Assembly: GCF_000020365.1 (NCBI RefSeq)
Contig: NC_012108.1
Coordinates: 1,612,001 to 1,676,000 of the forward strand
Direction of reading: 5' to 3'
DNA from: Desulforapulum autotrophicum HRM2
GTDB lineage: Bacteria > Desulfobacterota > Desulfobacteria > Desulfobacterales > Desulfobacteraceae
DNA: 64,000 bases
Part shown: positions 1-8,392 of the stretch, piece after piece
Position numbering within the stretch: position 1 is the first letter of the stretch
Layout: every line of letters starts with the position of its first letter
Program-made: the position numbers and the translations under genes
The notes under the pieces: model-generated
The model's input: the letters and a program-made list of their open reading frames with translations, nothing else
Databases searched by the model: none
What the model was told of the DNA's origin: nothing

Positions 1-648
1 AATCTCACCGTCCTTCATCACGGCAATTCGATCGGACACCACCAGGGCTTCATCCTGATCATGGGTCACCAGGATAAAGGTCTGGCCCAGTTTTTGCTGT
101 AAGCGCCGCAGTTCCACCTGAACCTGGGCCCTTAATTTGGCATCCAGGGCTGACATGGGCTCATCCAGCAACAGCACCTTGGGTTCGTTGACCAGGGCCC
201 TGGCAAGGGCCACCCGCTGGTTCTGACCCCCGGACAGCTGGTGGGGATAGCGGCTGAGCATATTGCCGATTTCAAGCATTTCCACGGCACGTTGAACCCG
301 GGTTTTGACCGCTTGCTCGGCAACCTTTCTTGAACGAAGGCCAAAGGCAACATTCTCAAAAATAGTGAGATGGGGGAAAAGGGCATAGCTCTGGAAGACC
401 GTATTGATCTGCCGTTTAATGGCAGGCAGCCTTGTGATATCCTCCCCCTCAAGGATGATGCTGCCCGAATCCTGGAGTGCAAGGCCTGCTATCATGCGCA
501 GTAAGGTTGTTTTGCCACACCCTGAAGGGCCGAGCAGGGTAAAAAACTCCCCTGATTTTATTTCAAGGTTAATGTCATTAACGGCTTTTACCTTACCATA
601 GGTCTTATTGATCCCCCTGAGGTAGAGCCCCTTTTTGTCTTTTATCAT
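1..648 (-). CDS. potA: Polyamine-type ABC transporter ATP-binding protein (PotA-like), C-terminus outside window
   Basis: ATPase of an importer for spermidine/putrescine-type substrates, working on the cytoplasmic face. The visible 216 codons carry Walker A (GPSGCGKTT, about residues 38-46), the Q-loop region ([11 protein letters not shown]), the signature [15 protein letters not shown], Walker B ([12 protein letters not shown]) and the H-loop (VTHDQDEAL). The [13 protein letters not shown] and YALFPH stretches are typical of PotA/PotG/FbpC proteins. The start at 648 is the first ATG in frame. The C-terminal TOBE region and the permease/binding-protein genes would lie left of the window. It follows the putrescine aminotransferase-AOR fusion gene and a ferredoxin gene on the same strand, so a polyamine substrate is favoured over iron(III) by context. 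The ATPase call is sure, the substrate is inferred. Confidence 0.85.
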   Translation of the reverse strand, partial: MIKDKKGLYLRGINKTYGKVKAVNDINLEIKSGEFFTLLGPSGCGKTTLLRMIAGLALQDSGSIILEGEDITRLPAIKRQINTVFQSYALFPHLTIFENVAFGLRSRKVAEQAVKTRVQRAVEMLEIGNMLSRYPHQLSGGQNQRVALARALVNEPKVLLLDEPMSALDAKLRAQVQVELRRLQQKLGQTFILVTHDQDEALVVSDRIAVMKDGEI

Positions 649-718
649 ATGTTTTTCCAGTAATTAAAATCCGGTCGTTTAAATCATTTCCAGAATGTTT
701 GTCAACATCTGTTCGCTC

Positions 719-1264
719 CTATCCCAGATAGCCTGGTGTGCGTGGAATTCTGACGGCCAGCTCAAGAATATTGCCGGCAAGTTCATGGCGTTTGGACTCG
801 GGGGAAACTTTCTTGCTCCGCTGCTTCATCTGCTGGTTTCGCTGTTTTTGGGAAATGGTATCGATTTCCTTGAACAAAAGCGCTCCAAAGTTACATTCGG
901 CAACGCAGGCAGGGCTTCCGCCGCAGAGGTCACATTTATAGGGAACCCCTGATTCATACTGTTCCATCATTCCGTAGGGGCATGCCTCCACACACTCTCC
1001 GCACTCTGTGCATTTGTTGATATCAATGGCAATGACGCCCCGTTCATTTTTGATTATGGCCCCTTCAGGGCAGGCGTTCATACAGGCAGCATTGGGGCAC
1101 TGAAAACAGATGCTTTGAACTGAATATCCCTGGTGGGGGAAATTATTAATTTTTATCCTGGCCTTTGAGGGGATGAACATCCCCTCTTTAACGGCTGAAC
1201 AGACATAGGTACACCTATTGCACCCTGTGCATTTGTTGGGAATGGCGATAAGTACTTTTTCCAT
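719..1264 (-). CDS. Four-cluster ferredoxin (HycB/CooF-like), likely electron acceptor of AOR
   Basis: Electron-transfer protein of 181 residues with cysteine sets for about four [4Fe-4S] clusters: CTGCNRCTYVC near the N-terminus, then CFQCPNAACMNAC, CTECGECVEACPYG and CDLCGGSPACVAEC. This is the layout of the HycB/DmsB/CooF iron-sulfur family and of small subunits partnering AOR-type tungsten enzymes. There is no signal peptide, so it acts in the cytoplasm. It lies 46 bp downstream of the aminotransferase-AOR fusion gene and 70 bp upstream of the PotA-like gene, all leftward. I infer that it takes electrons from the aldehyde oxidation step of the fusion enzyme. The last ~40 residues are basic and carry no cysteines. 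Confidence 0.88.
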   Translation of the reverse strand: MEKVLIAIPNKCTGCNRCTYVCSAVKEGMFIPSKARIKINNFPHQGYSVQSICFQCPNAACMNACPEGAIIKNERGVIAIDINKCTECGECVEACPYGMMEQYESGVPYKCDLCGGSPACVAECNFGALLFKEIDTISQKQRNQQMKQRSKKVSPESKRHELAGNILELAVRIPRTPGYLG

Positions 1265-1310
1265 TTACTGACTCCTTATGGTGTTCTTTCCATGAAAATG
1301 GCGTGTTTCT

Positions 1311-4300
1311 TTAGAGAAGATCCAGTTCTTCGAGTTTTTCTTCAGATGGCTGACCGTCCGTGTCCCATCCCCTGAGATGGTATAAAAGACTCTTCATCTG
1401 GGTCAAAGCAGCCTGGTCAATTTTTTTGCCTTCATAGGGGCCATTTTCAAGGGCCTTGTTTAATAATTTATCGGAAAGGACGTCATCTTTGGCTGAGAAT
1501 CCGGCCTTCTGGTTGAATAGCCGGGCAAGATTCCATATTCTTTCCCCGGCCTTTTCAAGATCCTGGGCTGAGACTTTTTTACCCAGTCCCTTGGTCATGA
1601 AATCGGCCATGATGGTGGTGTTGACCGTTCCCCAGAAGTCACAGAGGCCCATGGACCATTTCACGGCATTGGTGTTCTGATTATTGATGACGGCCCGGGT
1701 CATCTCTTTCACATTAAACGGCTGATCTTCAAACAGGGTAAAGGATCTTAAATGGCAGGCACCCCGTTCGGATGTGGCATAGCCAAGAGCCATTCCATAA
1801 TTTCCCCGGGGATCATAGGCCGGCATTTCAAGGTTCTTGGAATGGGCCGCCTTGTCTGCTGCACCGTTCTTTTCCCCAAGTTTCTGGGCTCCCATGGCCA
1901 TGTCCCGTCCCCGTTGGGTGGACCGGGTGGCGATCTCTTCTATCAGTTCGAGGTAGTGTTCCTTGTCCCCGAACCGGACACCGTAGTCATGGAGCCCTGA
2001 TTCCGTGATATCCATGGCAAGACCGATGATGTTTCCCGTTGACATGGTGTCAAGGCCGTAATCGTCGCAAAGCCTGTTGAACTTCATGACCGATTCAAGG
2101 TCATCGATTTCACAGTTTGCTCCGCCAAGGCACAGGGTTTCATATTCAGGGCCTTCGATCTGGGTGCCGTTGAGGGAAGTAAATTTTCCGCACCCCAGGG
2201 GGCATGAGGCACAGGATCTGTCACCGATTTTAATGTCATCTATGGCCTCGCTGTTTAATTTCTGGCGGCCGTTGCTCACCCCCTTTGAAAAATTCCGGGT
2301 GGGGTGGATGCCCATTTCATTGGTCACATCCACGAGCATGGCCGTACCGTGTTTATAGGCCCAGAGGTTTTCGTCGGTGAGAAGATTGTTGCTTGTATGC
2401 TCAACAACCTTTTCATAGAATGATCCGATCTCGTTGACCTGAACACCGCCTGTTCCCCTGACAACAATGGCCTTTAAATTTTTAGATCCGAAGATTGCAC
2501 CGGCCCCTCCCCGGCCCATGTGCCGGTAGGATTCAGAACCCACGCAGGCAAACTCAATCAGATTTTCACCGGCAGGACCGATGGCAAGGGTCTTGGCTTC
2601 GTAATCCACCTGCTTTTTCAGCCAGTTTTCTGTTTGAAAAATTCCCTTGCCCATGACAGGAGAAGCATCCTCCAGGGTAACCTTGCTGTTTACAATTTTA
2701 AGGTAAACAGGGGTGTCGGATTTTCCTGTCACAACAATGCCGTCATATCCTGCAAATTTAAGTTCAGGCCCGAATGAACCCCCGATATTGGATTCGAATA
2801 TGGTACCGGTTTTGGGTGATTTTGAGACCAGGCAGGTTCTTGAAGATGTGGGAACAAGGGTGCCGCACAAGGGACCTGTCATGACAACAAAGGCATTGTC
2901 CGCAGACAGGGGGTCAACCTTGGGATCAACCAGGTCGGTGATATACTTGACTGCCATTCCCCATCCGCCGATATATTTTTTGCGAAGGGTCTGGGGAATG
3001 GTCGTTGAATGGATCTTTTTGTTTGTCAGATCCACATGGAGGAGCTGGCCCGTGTACAGGTACTCATTGGGTTTGCCCTTTGGAAGCTCAATGGATTTAA
3101 AGACATCCTCTATCCTGTTCAAACACTCATCAAGGATCGTCCAGGGCACGTTTAATGCCGGCTCAAACCGGATATTTTTTGCATTGGTCAGGGTGCCGGC
3201 AGTGATCACCCCCCTTGAAAACAATCCTGAGGCCACCTTGTATCCGATACCGTCCGTGTGAAATTCCATGCCAAGGAGAAGCCCCAGTCCCCTTTTATGG
3301 GCCAGGATTCCCGGATATCGTTGCTGGAGATCCCCTAATTTTTCAAGGACATACGCTCCTTTTTTCTTTGCCTGGCCCGTCAGGTCTTCTTCCAGAAGTA
3401 CAGATATGGCTGCAAGGGCTGAGGCACAGGCAAGGGGGTTCCCGCCGGTTGTGGTGGTGTGAATGAACGGGTTAGGCTCCATGCATTTCCATATTTCAGG
3501 GGTTGACATGAATGCTGACATGGGTACGACGCCACCACCCAGGGCCTTGCCAAAGCACATGATGTCAGGCTGAACATTCCAGTGATCAACGCCAAAGAGT
3601 TCCCCTGTCCGGCCAAATCCGGTCTGCACTTCATCGGCAATCATAAGGATGTCATAGTGATCGCAAAGGGCCCGAACCCCTGGCAGGAAATCATCCGGCG
3701 GTACAATGGCACCGGCTTCACCCTGGATGGGTTCGATGACAACCGCTGCGATATCATCCCCCACGGCCCTGGCTGATGCAAGCTCATGCTCCAATGCCAC
3801 AAGGTCCCCAAAAGGGGCCTGGCGGACCCCGTCAAGCAGGGGCAGCAATGGTTGACGGTACGATCTTTTGCCCATCAGGGAGAGAGCCCCCAGGGTTTTT
3901 CCGTGGAATCCCTTGAGCATGGAGATAAATCCCTTTCGGCCCGTGTAGAGTTTGGCAAGCTTCATTGCCCCTTCCACGGCCTCTGTGCCTGAATTGCCAA
4001 AGAACCCATATTGGATTTTACCCGGGGTGAGCAGGGCCAGCACCTTTGCAAGCTGTGCACGCAAAGGGTCGAGCATTTCCTGACTGTACTGGGGTGAGCG
4101 GTCCAGTTGTGCCTTTACGGCGGCCACAATTTTCGGGTGGCGGATACCATAGGAGTAAAGACCAAATCCCCCTAGAAGATCGAGAAATTCCCTGTCAAGG
4201 GCATCCACAAGGATGGATCCCTGGCCGGTCCATTCTGTTACGGCAAACCCGGTTGCCTCTGTAACTGATTTTCGATACTCAAGAAACCCCTTGTTGATAT

Positions 4301-4469
4301 GGTCCCTGAAGTTTCGAACTGTTTTTCTCGAAATCTCTTCTCTGGCCTTAAGGGTAATTTCCCGGGTGGGTTTCAGGATGATTTCAACGATTTCATCCGC
4401 CTCTTTTTTTGCCGCTTTGATATCCCTGAGTTTATAATCATCGGGATGATATTCTTCTATATCGATCAT
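1311..4469 (-). CDS. Fusion of class III putrescine aminotransferase (PatA/YgjG-like) and tungsten aldehyde:ferredoxin oxidoreductase
   Basis: A single 1052-residue reading frame with two complete enzymes. Residues about 1-455 match putrescine aminotransferase (E. coli YgjG/PatA) along their length: GFLEYRKSVT, LDPLRAQLAK.LALLTPGK, FGNSGTEAVE, ADEVQTGFGRTG, the PLP lysine K308 in FGKALGGGVVP, and HTTTTGGNPLACA. From about residue 470 a full-length AOR begins (LLHVDLTNKKIH, YIGGWGMAVKY, GPLCGT), with cluster motif CASCPLGC, EGPEYETLCLG, YGLDTMSTG and ERGACHLR. PatA turns putrescine into 4-aminobutanal, and AOR oxidises aldehydes to acids with ferredoxin. One polypeptide could therefore take putrescine to 4-aminobutyrate and pass on an aldehyde that otherwise cyclises. 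The AGGAG site just before ATG 4469 supports the start. Each part is recognised by eye from conserved motifs. The coupled reaction is inference. Confidence 0.9.
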   Translation of the reverse strand: MIDIEEYHPDDYKLRDIKAAKKEADEIVEIILKPTREITLKAREEISRKTVRNFRDHINKGFLEYRKSVTEATGFAVTEWTGQGSILVDALDREFLDLLGGFGLYSYGIRHPKIVAAVKAQLDRSPQYSQEMLDPLRAQLAKVLALLTPGKIQYGFFGNSGTEAVEGAMKLAKLYTGRKGFISMLKGFHGKTLGALSLMGKRSYRQPLLPLLDGVRQAPFGDLVALEHELASARAVGDDIAAVVIEPIQGEAGAIVPPDDFLPGVRALCDHYDILMIADEVQTGFGRTGELFGVDHWNVQPDIMCFGKALGGGVVPMSAFMSTPEIWKCMEPNPFIHTTTTGGNPLACASALAAISVLLEEDLTGQAKKKGAYVLEKLGDLQQRYPGILAHKRGLGLLLGMEFHTDGIGYKVASGLFSRGVITAGTLTNAKNIRFEPALNVPWTILDECLNRIEDVFKSIELPKGKPNEYLYTGQLLHVDLTNKKIHSTTIPQTLRKKYIGGWGMAVKYITDLVDPKVDPLSADNAFVVMTGPLCGTLVPTSSRTCLVSKSPKTGTIFESNIGGSFGPELKFAGYDGIVVTGKSDTPVYLKIVNSKVTLEDASPVMGKGIFQTENWLKKQVDYEAKTLAIGPAGENLIEFACVGSESYRHMGRGGAGAIFGSKNLKAIVVRGTGGVQVNEIGSFYEKVVEHTSNNLLTDENLWAYKHGTAMLVDVTNEMGIHPTRNFSKGVSNGRQKLNSEAIDDIKIGDRSCASCPLGCGKFTSLNGTQIEGPEYETLCLGGANCEIDDLESVMKFNRLCDDYGLDTMSTGNIIGLAMDITESGLHDYGVRFGDKEHYLELIEEIATRSTQRGRDMAMGAQKLGEKNGAADKAAHSKNLEMPAYDPRGNYGMALGYATSERGACHLRSFTLFEDQPFNVKEMTRAVINNQNTNAVKWSMGLCDFWGTVNTTIMADFMTKGLGKKVSAQDLEKAGERIWNLARLFNQKAGFSAKDDVLSDKLLNKALENGPYEGKKIDQAALTQMKSLLYHLRGWDTDGQPSEEKLEELDLL

Positions 4470-4577
4470 TTTGTGTGAAACTCCTTATATGGTTGGTTTG
4501 AATCATCTGCCAGCCCTTTTTCACAACAAACTGTCCAGGAAAATGGGTTTTTGATTGTCTGATTCAACGGGTGACAG

Positions 4578-4597
4578 CCTATGCAAAAATGCATAGG
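4578..4597. promoter_or_regulatory. 20-bp perfect palindrome, candidate activator site upstream of the fusion gene
   Basis: cctatgcaaaaatgcatagg is a perfect inverted repeat (8-4-8) in the 157-bp gap between the AOR-like gene and the fusion gene. Its central 14 bp (ATGCATTTTTGCAT on the minus strand) recur exactly at 6294-6307, before the sigma54 activator gene. On the minus strand, the direction of the operon, it is not followed by a T-run, so it is unlikely to be a terminator for this operon. An operator for the divergent regulator is the simplest reading. Confidence 0.5.
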
Positions 4598-4626
4598 GTT
4601 TTTTGTTGGTTGTTATCTGTTGGTTC

Positions 4627-6162
4627 TCAAGGGTCCAGGGGTATCCCCTTGGCATCCCAGCCCCTTATTCTATAGTAATCTGACACAAGTATTTCTAACT
4701 CTTCTTGTGTAATGCCTCCACCACCTTCAAGATTATGGCCAAAGAGCCTGGGGGGAAGGGTGTCATCGGCTGATGTCAGGCCTTCCCTGAGGTTGAAACG
4801 CCGGGTGTTATCCTTAATTCCTGCTGCAATTGTTGACAGATCCCCAGGATTACAGGTGAGGCCGGTGGCAAGGAACAAAACCTTTGACAGTTCTTCCCAT
4901 GGATATAAATCCTTGAAAAACCGGCAGAGAATAAAAGAGTCAAAAAGGGTGCAGCGGTCTTCAAAATCCTTGAACAGTTCAATCTTGCTGTCCGTTGCTT
5001 CAGGGGGCATCATTCCTGACCGTTCAGCCTTGTAAAAGGTGGTTCTGAGATGGCATGCGTCCCTTTCGCTGACGGCATAGGCAAGGCCCATTCTCTTTAG
5101 AATCCTTGGGTCATAACCGCCGGCCTCCATTCCCCTGGCATGAATGCAGGTCTCCTGCATGCCAAATTCTTCTGCTGCGGGTTTGATTCCTTCGGCAAGG
5201 ACGCCCCCCACCCCCTGCCGCCGGGCGATTTTCTTAATGATTTTAGCCACATCCTCGGCAGACCCATAGCTCAATCGTTCGTTGATTTTTCCTTTTTTAG
5301 AGGCCTCAATGGCAAAGGCTGCCAGGTTTCCTGCGGAGATGGTGTCAATGCCAAGGCTGTCGCACAGCCAGTTTAAATAGACAATCTCTTCAATTTCATC
5401 AATCATGCACAGGCCGCCAAAGGAATACATCATGGGGGGCCCCATGGTTCCATAGGCCTGGCCCCCCTTGTCATCCTTGAAACGGGTGAGCATTGCCCTG
5501 TTGTATCGGTCAATACCGTCAGGATCATGGAAAGTTTTTCTTCGATCCCCGTAATAGACAATTCCCTTGATTTTTTTTGATCCTAGAACTGCGCCCATAC
5601 CGGTTCTTCCGGCTATTTGGTGGTGGTTGTTTTTTATGACGGCAAAACGGACCAGTTTCTCTCCACCCGGCCCGATCACCATGATACCAGGGGCTTTTCC
5701 CCCGGCATTCTGTTTCAGATACGCTTCTGTTTCAAAGGTGTTTTGGCCCCATATGTTTGAGGCGTCGTGGAAGAGAACCCTGTTGGGGTTAATTTCAATC
5801 CACACGGGGGTGTCGGATATTCCCTTGATCATGACAGCATCAACCCCCGTACGACTCAAGGGCCTTGCAAAATTTCCCCCTGAATAGGATTCACCATAAA
5901 ATCCGGTCAAAGGCGATTTTGCAAAGATCCCATATCTGGATGATCCGTACAGCGAACTTCCTGCAAGGGGGCCTGAAGCAATGATCAGGTGGTTATCAGG
6001 GCCCAGGGGGTCAACCCCTGCACGATTGTTTTCCAGAAGCAGCTGGGTTGCAAGACCTTTACCGCCAAGGCATAGGGCCATCATCTCCCGGTCAATACCC
6101 TCAACATGGGATGTTTTTGTTGTTGCATCAATTTTTAATAATTTAAAAAAACAGCCTTTCAT
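4627..6162 (-). CDS. AOR-family protein lacking the CxxCxxxC cluster-binding segment
   Basis: Protein of 511 residues, about 90 shorter than usual AORs. The N-terminal pterin-binding half is intact (LGGKGLATQLLLENN, ASGPLAGSSLYGSSRYG, AVLGSKKIKGIVYYG), and so are later parts (SLGIDTISAGN, SERDACHLR, SDYYRIRGWDAKG). Between AYGTMGPP and MMYSFGGLC the segment that normally holds Cys-x2-Cys-x3-Cys and PEYET is absent, without a frameshift. A cysteine in SFILCRFF may match the fourth cluster ligand. It is the first gene of the leftward polyamine-type operon, 51 nt after a sigma54 promoter. It may be an AOR without its proximal [4Fe-4S] cluster, or a non-catalytic partner of the fusion protein. 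Family membership is firm, activity is open. Confidence 0.85.
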   Translation of the reverse strand: MKGCFFKLLKIDATTKTSHVEGIDREMMALCLGGKGLATQLLLENNRAGVDPLGPDNHLIIASGPLAGSSLYGSSRYGIFAKSPLTGFYGESYSGGNFARPLSRTGVDAVMIKGISDTPVWIEINPNRVLFHDASNIWGQNTFETEAYLKQNAGGKAPGIMVIGPGGEKLVRFAVIKNNHHQIAGRTGMGAVLGSKKIKGIVYYGDRRKTFHDPDGIDRYNRAMLTRFKDDKGGQAYGTMGPPMMYSFGGLCMIDEIEEIVYLNWLCDSLGIDTISAGNLAAFAIEASKKGKINERLSYGSAEDVAKIIKKIARRQGVGGVLAEGIKPAAEEFGMQETCIHARGMEAGGYDPRILKRMGLAYAVSERDACHLRTTFYKAERSGMMPPEATDSKIELFKDFEDRCTLFDSFILCRFFKDLYPWEELSKVLFLATGLTCNPGDLSTIAAGIKDNTRRFNLREGLTSADDTLPPRLFGHNLEGGGGITQEELEILVSDYYRIRGWDAKGIPLDP

Positions 6163-6221
6163 GGCCCTACCCTTAAACTGATTTTGTGTTCAACAGCTTT
6201 GCATTGGCGATCAATACAACA

Positions 6222-6238
6222 AAGCAATTAATGTGCCA
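6222..6238 (-). promoter_or_regulatory. Sigma54 (-24/-12) promoter of the AOR/aminotransferase operon
   Basis: On the minus strand the sequence reads TGGCACattaaTTGCTT. It has the invariant GG and GC exactly 10 bp apart and near-perfect agreement with the RpoN consensus. The predicted transcript start is about 50 nt upstream of the ATG at 6162. The divergent neighbour encodes a sigma54-dependent activator, which fits. Confidence 0.85.
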
Positions 6239-6282
6239 GCTCCATTTTGCGCCATCTTTCTCCTTGACAGGGGAAAAATAGC

Positions 6283-6307
6283 TGCATAAAATGATGCATT
6301 TTTGCAT
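6283..6307. promoter_or_regulatory. Overlapping palindromes, candidate upstream activator site
   Basis: The stretch holds two overlapping inverted pairs of the half-site TGCAT/ATGCA, at 6283-6298 and 6294-6307. The second (ATGCATTTTTGCAT) is identical to the core of the palindrome at 4578-4597. It lies 56-69 bp upstream of the -24 element of the leftward sigma54 promoter and about 60 bp before the activator's own ATG. This is a fitting place for an enhancer-binding-protein site that may also control the activator gene. Confidence 0.55.
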
Positions 6308-6367
6308 AATCCATGCGGAGTCGCATGGGGTGTGCTGCTACTGCTGCCGCTAATTCTGGAGATCCCA

Positions 6368-8137
6368 ATGCTGCTCAATGAAAAACCCCTGGTTCCGATC
6401 AATGAATTAAAGCTGAACTGGAAACAATTCAGCAAAGCGTTTCTGAATGCCTCCCCCAATGCCATTGTGGTTACAGACCGCTCTTCTAAAGCGATTCTCT
6501 CAAACGAAAAAGCCCAGGACTCTCTGGAGATCTTCACCGGGACTTTGCTCCAGACCACCCTGCAGGAACTGACCCGGTCTTCTGCAGCGGTATTAAAAAA
6601 TAACATTGCCATGGGGGATATTGAAATCCGCCGGAACAATCAGAAATTTATGACAAGAATCAGCCCCATTATCTGGAACGGTTTCACCCTTGGGCTTCTT
6701 TACGTTTTTGAAAATATAACCGCGCTGGAAAAGGTTAGTCAGAAGATGCGCTCCTACCAGGAGTTGTCCATGGAGCTTGATACCATAATCAACTCAAGCC
6801 ATGACGGTATCTTGATCTGTGACGGTCAGGGAAAGGTGATACAGCTAAATCCTGCCTCTGAACACCTCTCGGGTATCAAACGTGAGAACGTGATTGGACT
6901 GGCCATGCAGGAACTGGTTGACAAAAGGGTTGTTGCCCGGTCTGTCTCACTGAAAGTGTTAAACTCTCAAAAAAAAGAGACCATCGTCCAGGACACCAAA
7001 AGCGGAAACAAACTCTTATTGACAGGTACCCCTGTGTTTGACAAAGACGGGCGTCTGTTCAGGGTGGTCGTCAATGAACGGGATATCACGGAAATTCAGG
7101 ATCTGAGACAAAAAATTGATGAAAAGCAAGCCCTGAAAGAGGAGTTTGCAGATGATCTTCTTGAAATGCAGCTTGAGGCGGTCAAGTCCAAAAGAATCAT
7201 TGCCAAAAGCCTTGATTACAAACTTGTTCTTGAAAAGGCGATTAAAATCGGGCGGGTTAACTCAAATGTTCTCATTCTTGGTGAGTCGGGTACTGGAAAG
7301 GGTGTCATTGCAGAGATGATTCATTACCATTCAAAACAATGCAATACCCCCATGATCAAGCTCAACTGCGGCACCATCCCGGATGCCCTGGTGGAAAGTG
7401 AGCTTTTTGGCTATAAAAAAGGAGCGTTTACAGGAGCCGACAGAAACAAGGCAGGCCGTTTTGAGATGGCTGACAAGGGCATTCTTTTTTTGGATGAAAT
7501 TGGAGAGCTTCCCCTGGCTTCCCAGGTAAAGATCCTGAGATTTCTTGAAGACGGTTACCTGAGCAGGATTGGAGATACCGTCAGTAAACGGGTAGATGTC
7601 CGTATCATTGCCGCCACCAACCAGGATCTGGAAGAGATGGTGGCTGAGAAGAAATTTAGAAAAGACCTTTATTACCGGCTTAATGTTATTCCCATTAATT
7701 TGCCTCCCCTGAGGATGCGCAGGGCGTGTATTTTGCCCCTGATCTCACATTATATGAATCATTTTTGTAAGAAACATGGAATCAAAGGCCGCATCTTCCT
7801 GGACAGTCATGCTAAAGGTACTTTGGAAAACTATGCCTATCCAGGAAATGTCAGGGAGCTCATTAATATTTGTGAACGCCTGGTGGTGATGAACGAAAGC
7901 AATACCATCCATTATAAAGACCTTCCCAGTAATGTTGTGGCGTCGACAAAGCATGACGGCTTGATCATGGATATGCAAACCAAGGGCAGCTCTTTACGGG
8001 AAATGATGGATGCATTTGAATGCCAGATTCTCAAAAACACCATGACTGAGCATTTAACCCAGTCAAAGGCTGCAAAGGTGCTTGGCCTGAATCAGTCAAA
8101 CATTGCAAGAAAATTGCAAAAGCATAAGCTGCTCTGA
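6368..8137 (+). CDS. Sigma54-dependent transcriptional activator with two PAS domains
   Basis: Cytoplasmic enhancer-binding protein of 589 residues. It has two PAS-type sensor regions (about residues 20-110 and 130-250) and a linking coiled coil. The AAA+ domain carries Walker A GESGTGKG near residue 305, the sigma54-contact motif GAFTGA near 353 and Walker B ILFLDEIGE near 372. A Fis-type helix-turn-helix ends the protein (LTQSKAAKVLGLNQSNIARKL). I chose ATG 6368 because GGAG lies 6 nt before it. The longer frame from TTG 6302 begins inside the palindromic site and adds an unlike, hydrophobic extension. There is no receiver domain, so the signal is probably sensed directly by PAS, perhaps a polyamine or aldehyde. 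It is divergent from the operon with the sigma54 promoter and most likely controls it. Confidence 0.92.
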   Translation: MLLNEKPLVPINELKLNWKQFSKAFLNASPNAIVVTDRSSKAILSNEKAQDSLEIFTGTLLQTTLQELTRSSAAVLKNNIAMGDIEIRRNNQKFMTRISPIIWNGFTLGLLYVFENITALEKVSQKMRSYQELSMELDTIINSSHDGILICDGQGKVIQLNPASEHLSGIKRENVIGLAMQELVDKRVVARSVSLKVLNSQKKETIVQDTKSGNKLLLTGTPVFDKDGRLFRVVVNERDITEIQDLRQKIDEKQALKEEFADDLLEMQLEAVKSKRIIAKSLDYKLVLEKAIKIGRVNSNVLILGESGTGKGVIAEMIHYHSKQCNTPMIKLNCGTIPDALVESELFGYKKGAFTGADRNKAGRFEMADKGILFLDEIGELPLASQVKILRFLEDGYLSRIGDTVSKRVDVRIIAATNQDLEEMVAEKKFRKDLYYRLNVIPINLPPLRMRRACILPLISHYMNHFCKKHGIKGRIFLDSHAKGTLENYAYPGNVRELINICERLVVMNESNTIHYKDLPSNVVASTKHDGLIMDMQTKGSSLREMMDAFECQILKNTMTEHLTQSKAAKVLGLNQSNIARKLQKHKLL

Positions 8138-8392
8138 CCCGTGACCCTGTGGACTTTAATAACAATCGCCTGATCTTTCCGGGGCAACGCGTCCCGGCAC
8201 AACCCACTTCCAAGACATTTCAAAAACAAAATGTAAATATCTTCAATAGAGATTCTCTATGCAATGTATATTTTTCATTTTTTCTAACAATTTGACTTCA
8301 TAGGGTCGTCCGAGTAATTGTTGCTCGAGTTTATTTTGACCAGAAAATACTGAAGCACCGGATCTTACAAAACATAAAAACTGGAGAATCAA

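Noticed and set aside
4500-4530. TGGCAG-like -24 element before the fusion gene
   Set aside because: The -12 GC is missing at the required spacing, so it is not a sigma54 promoter.
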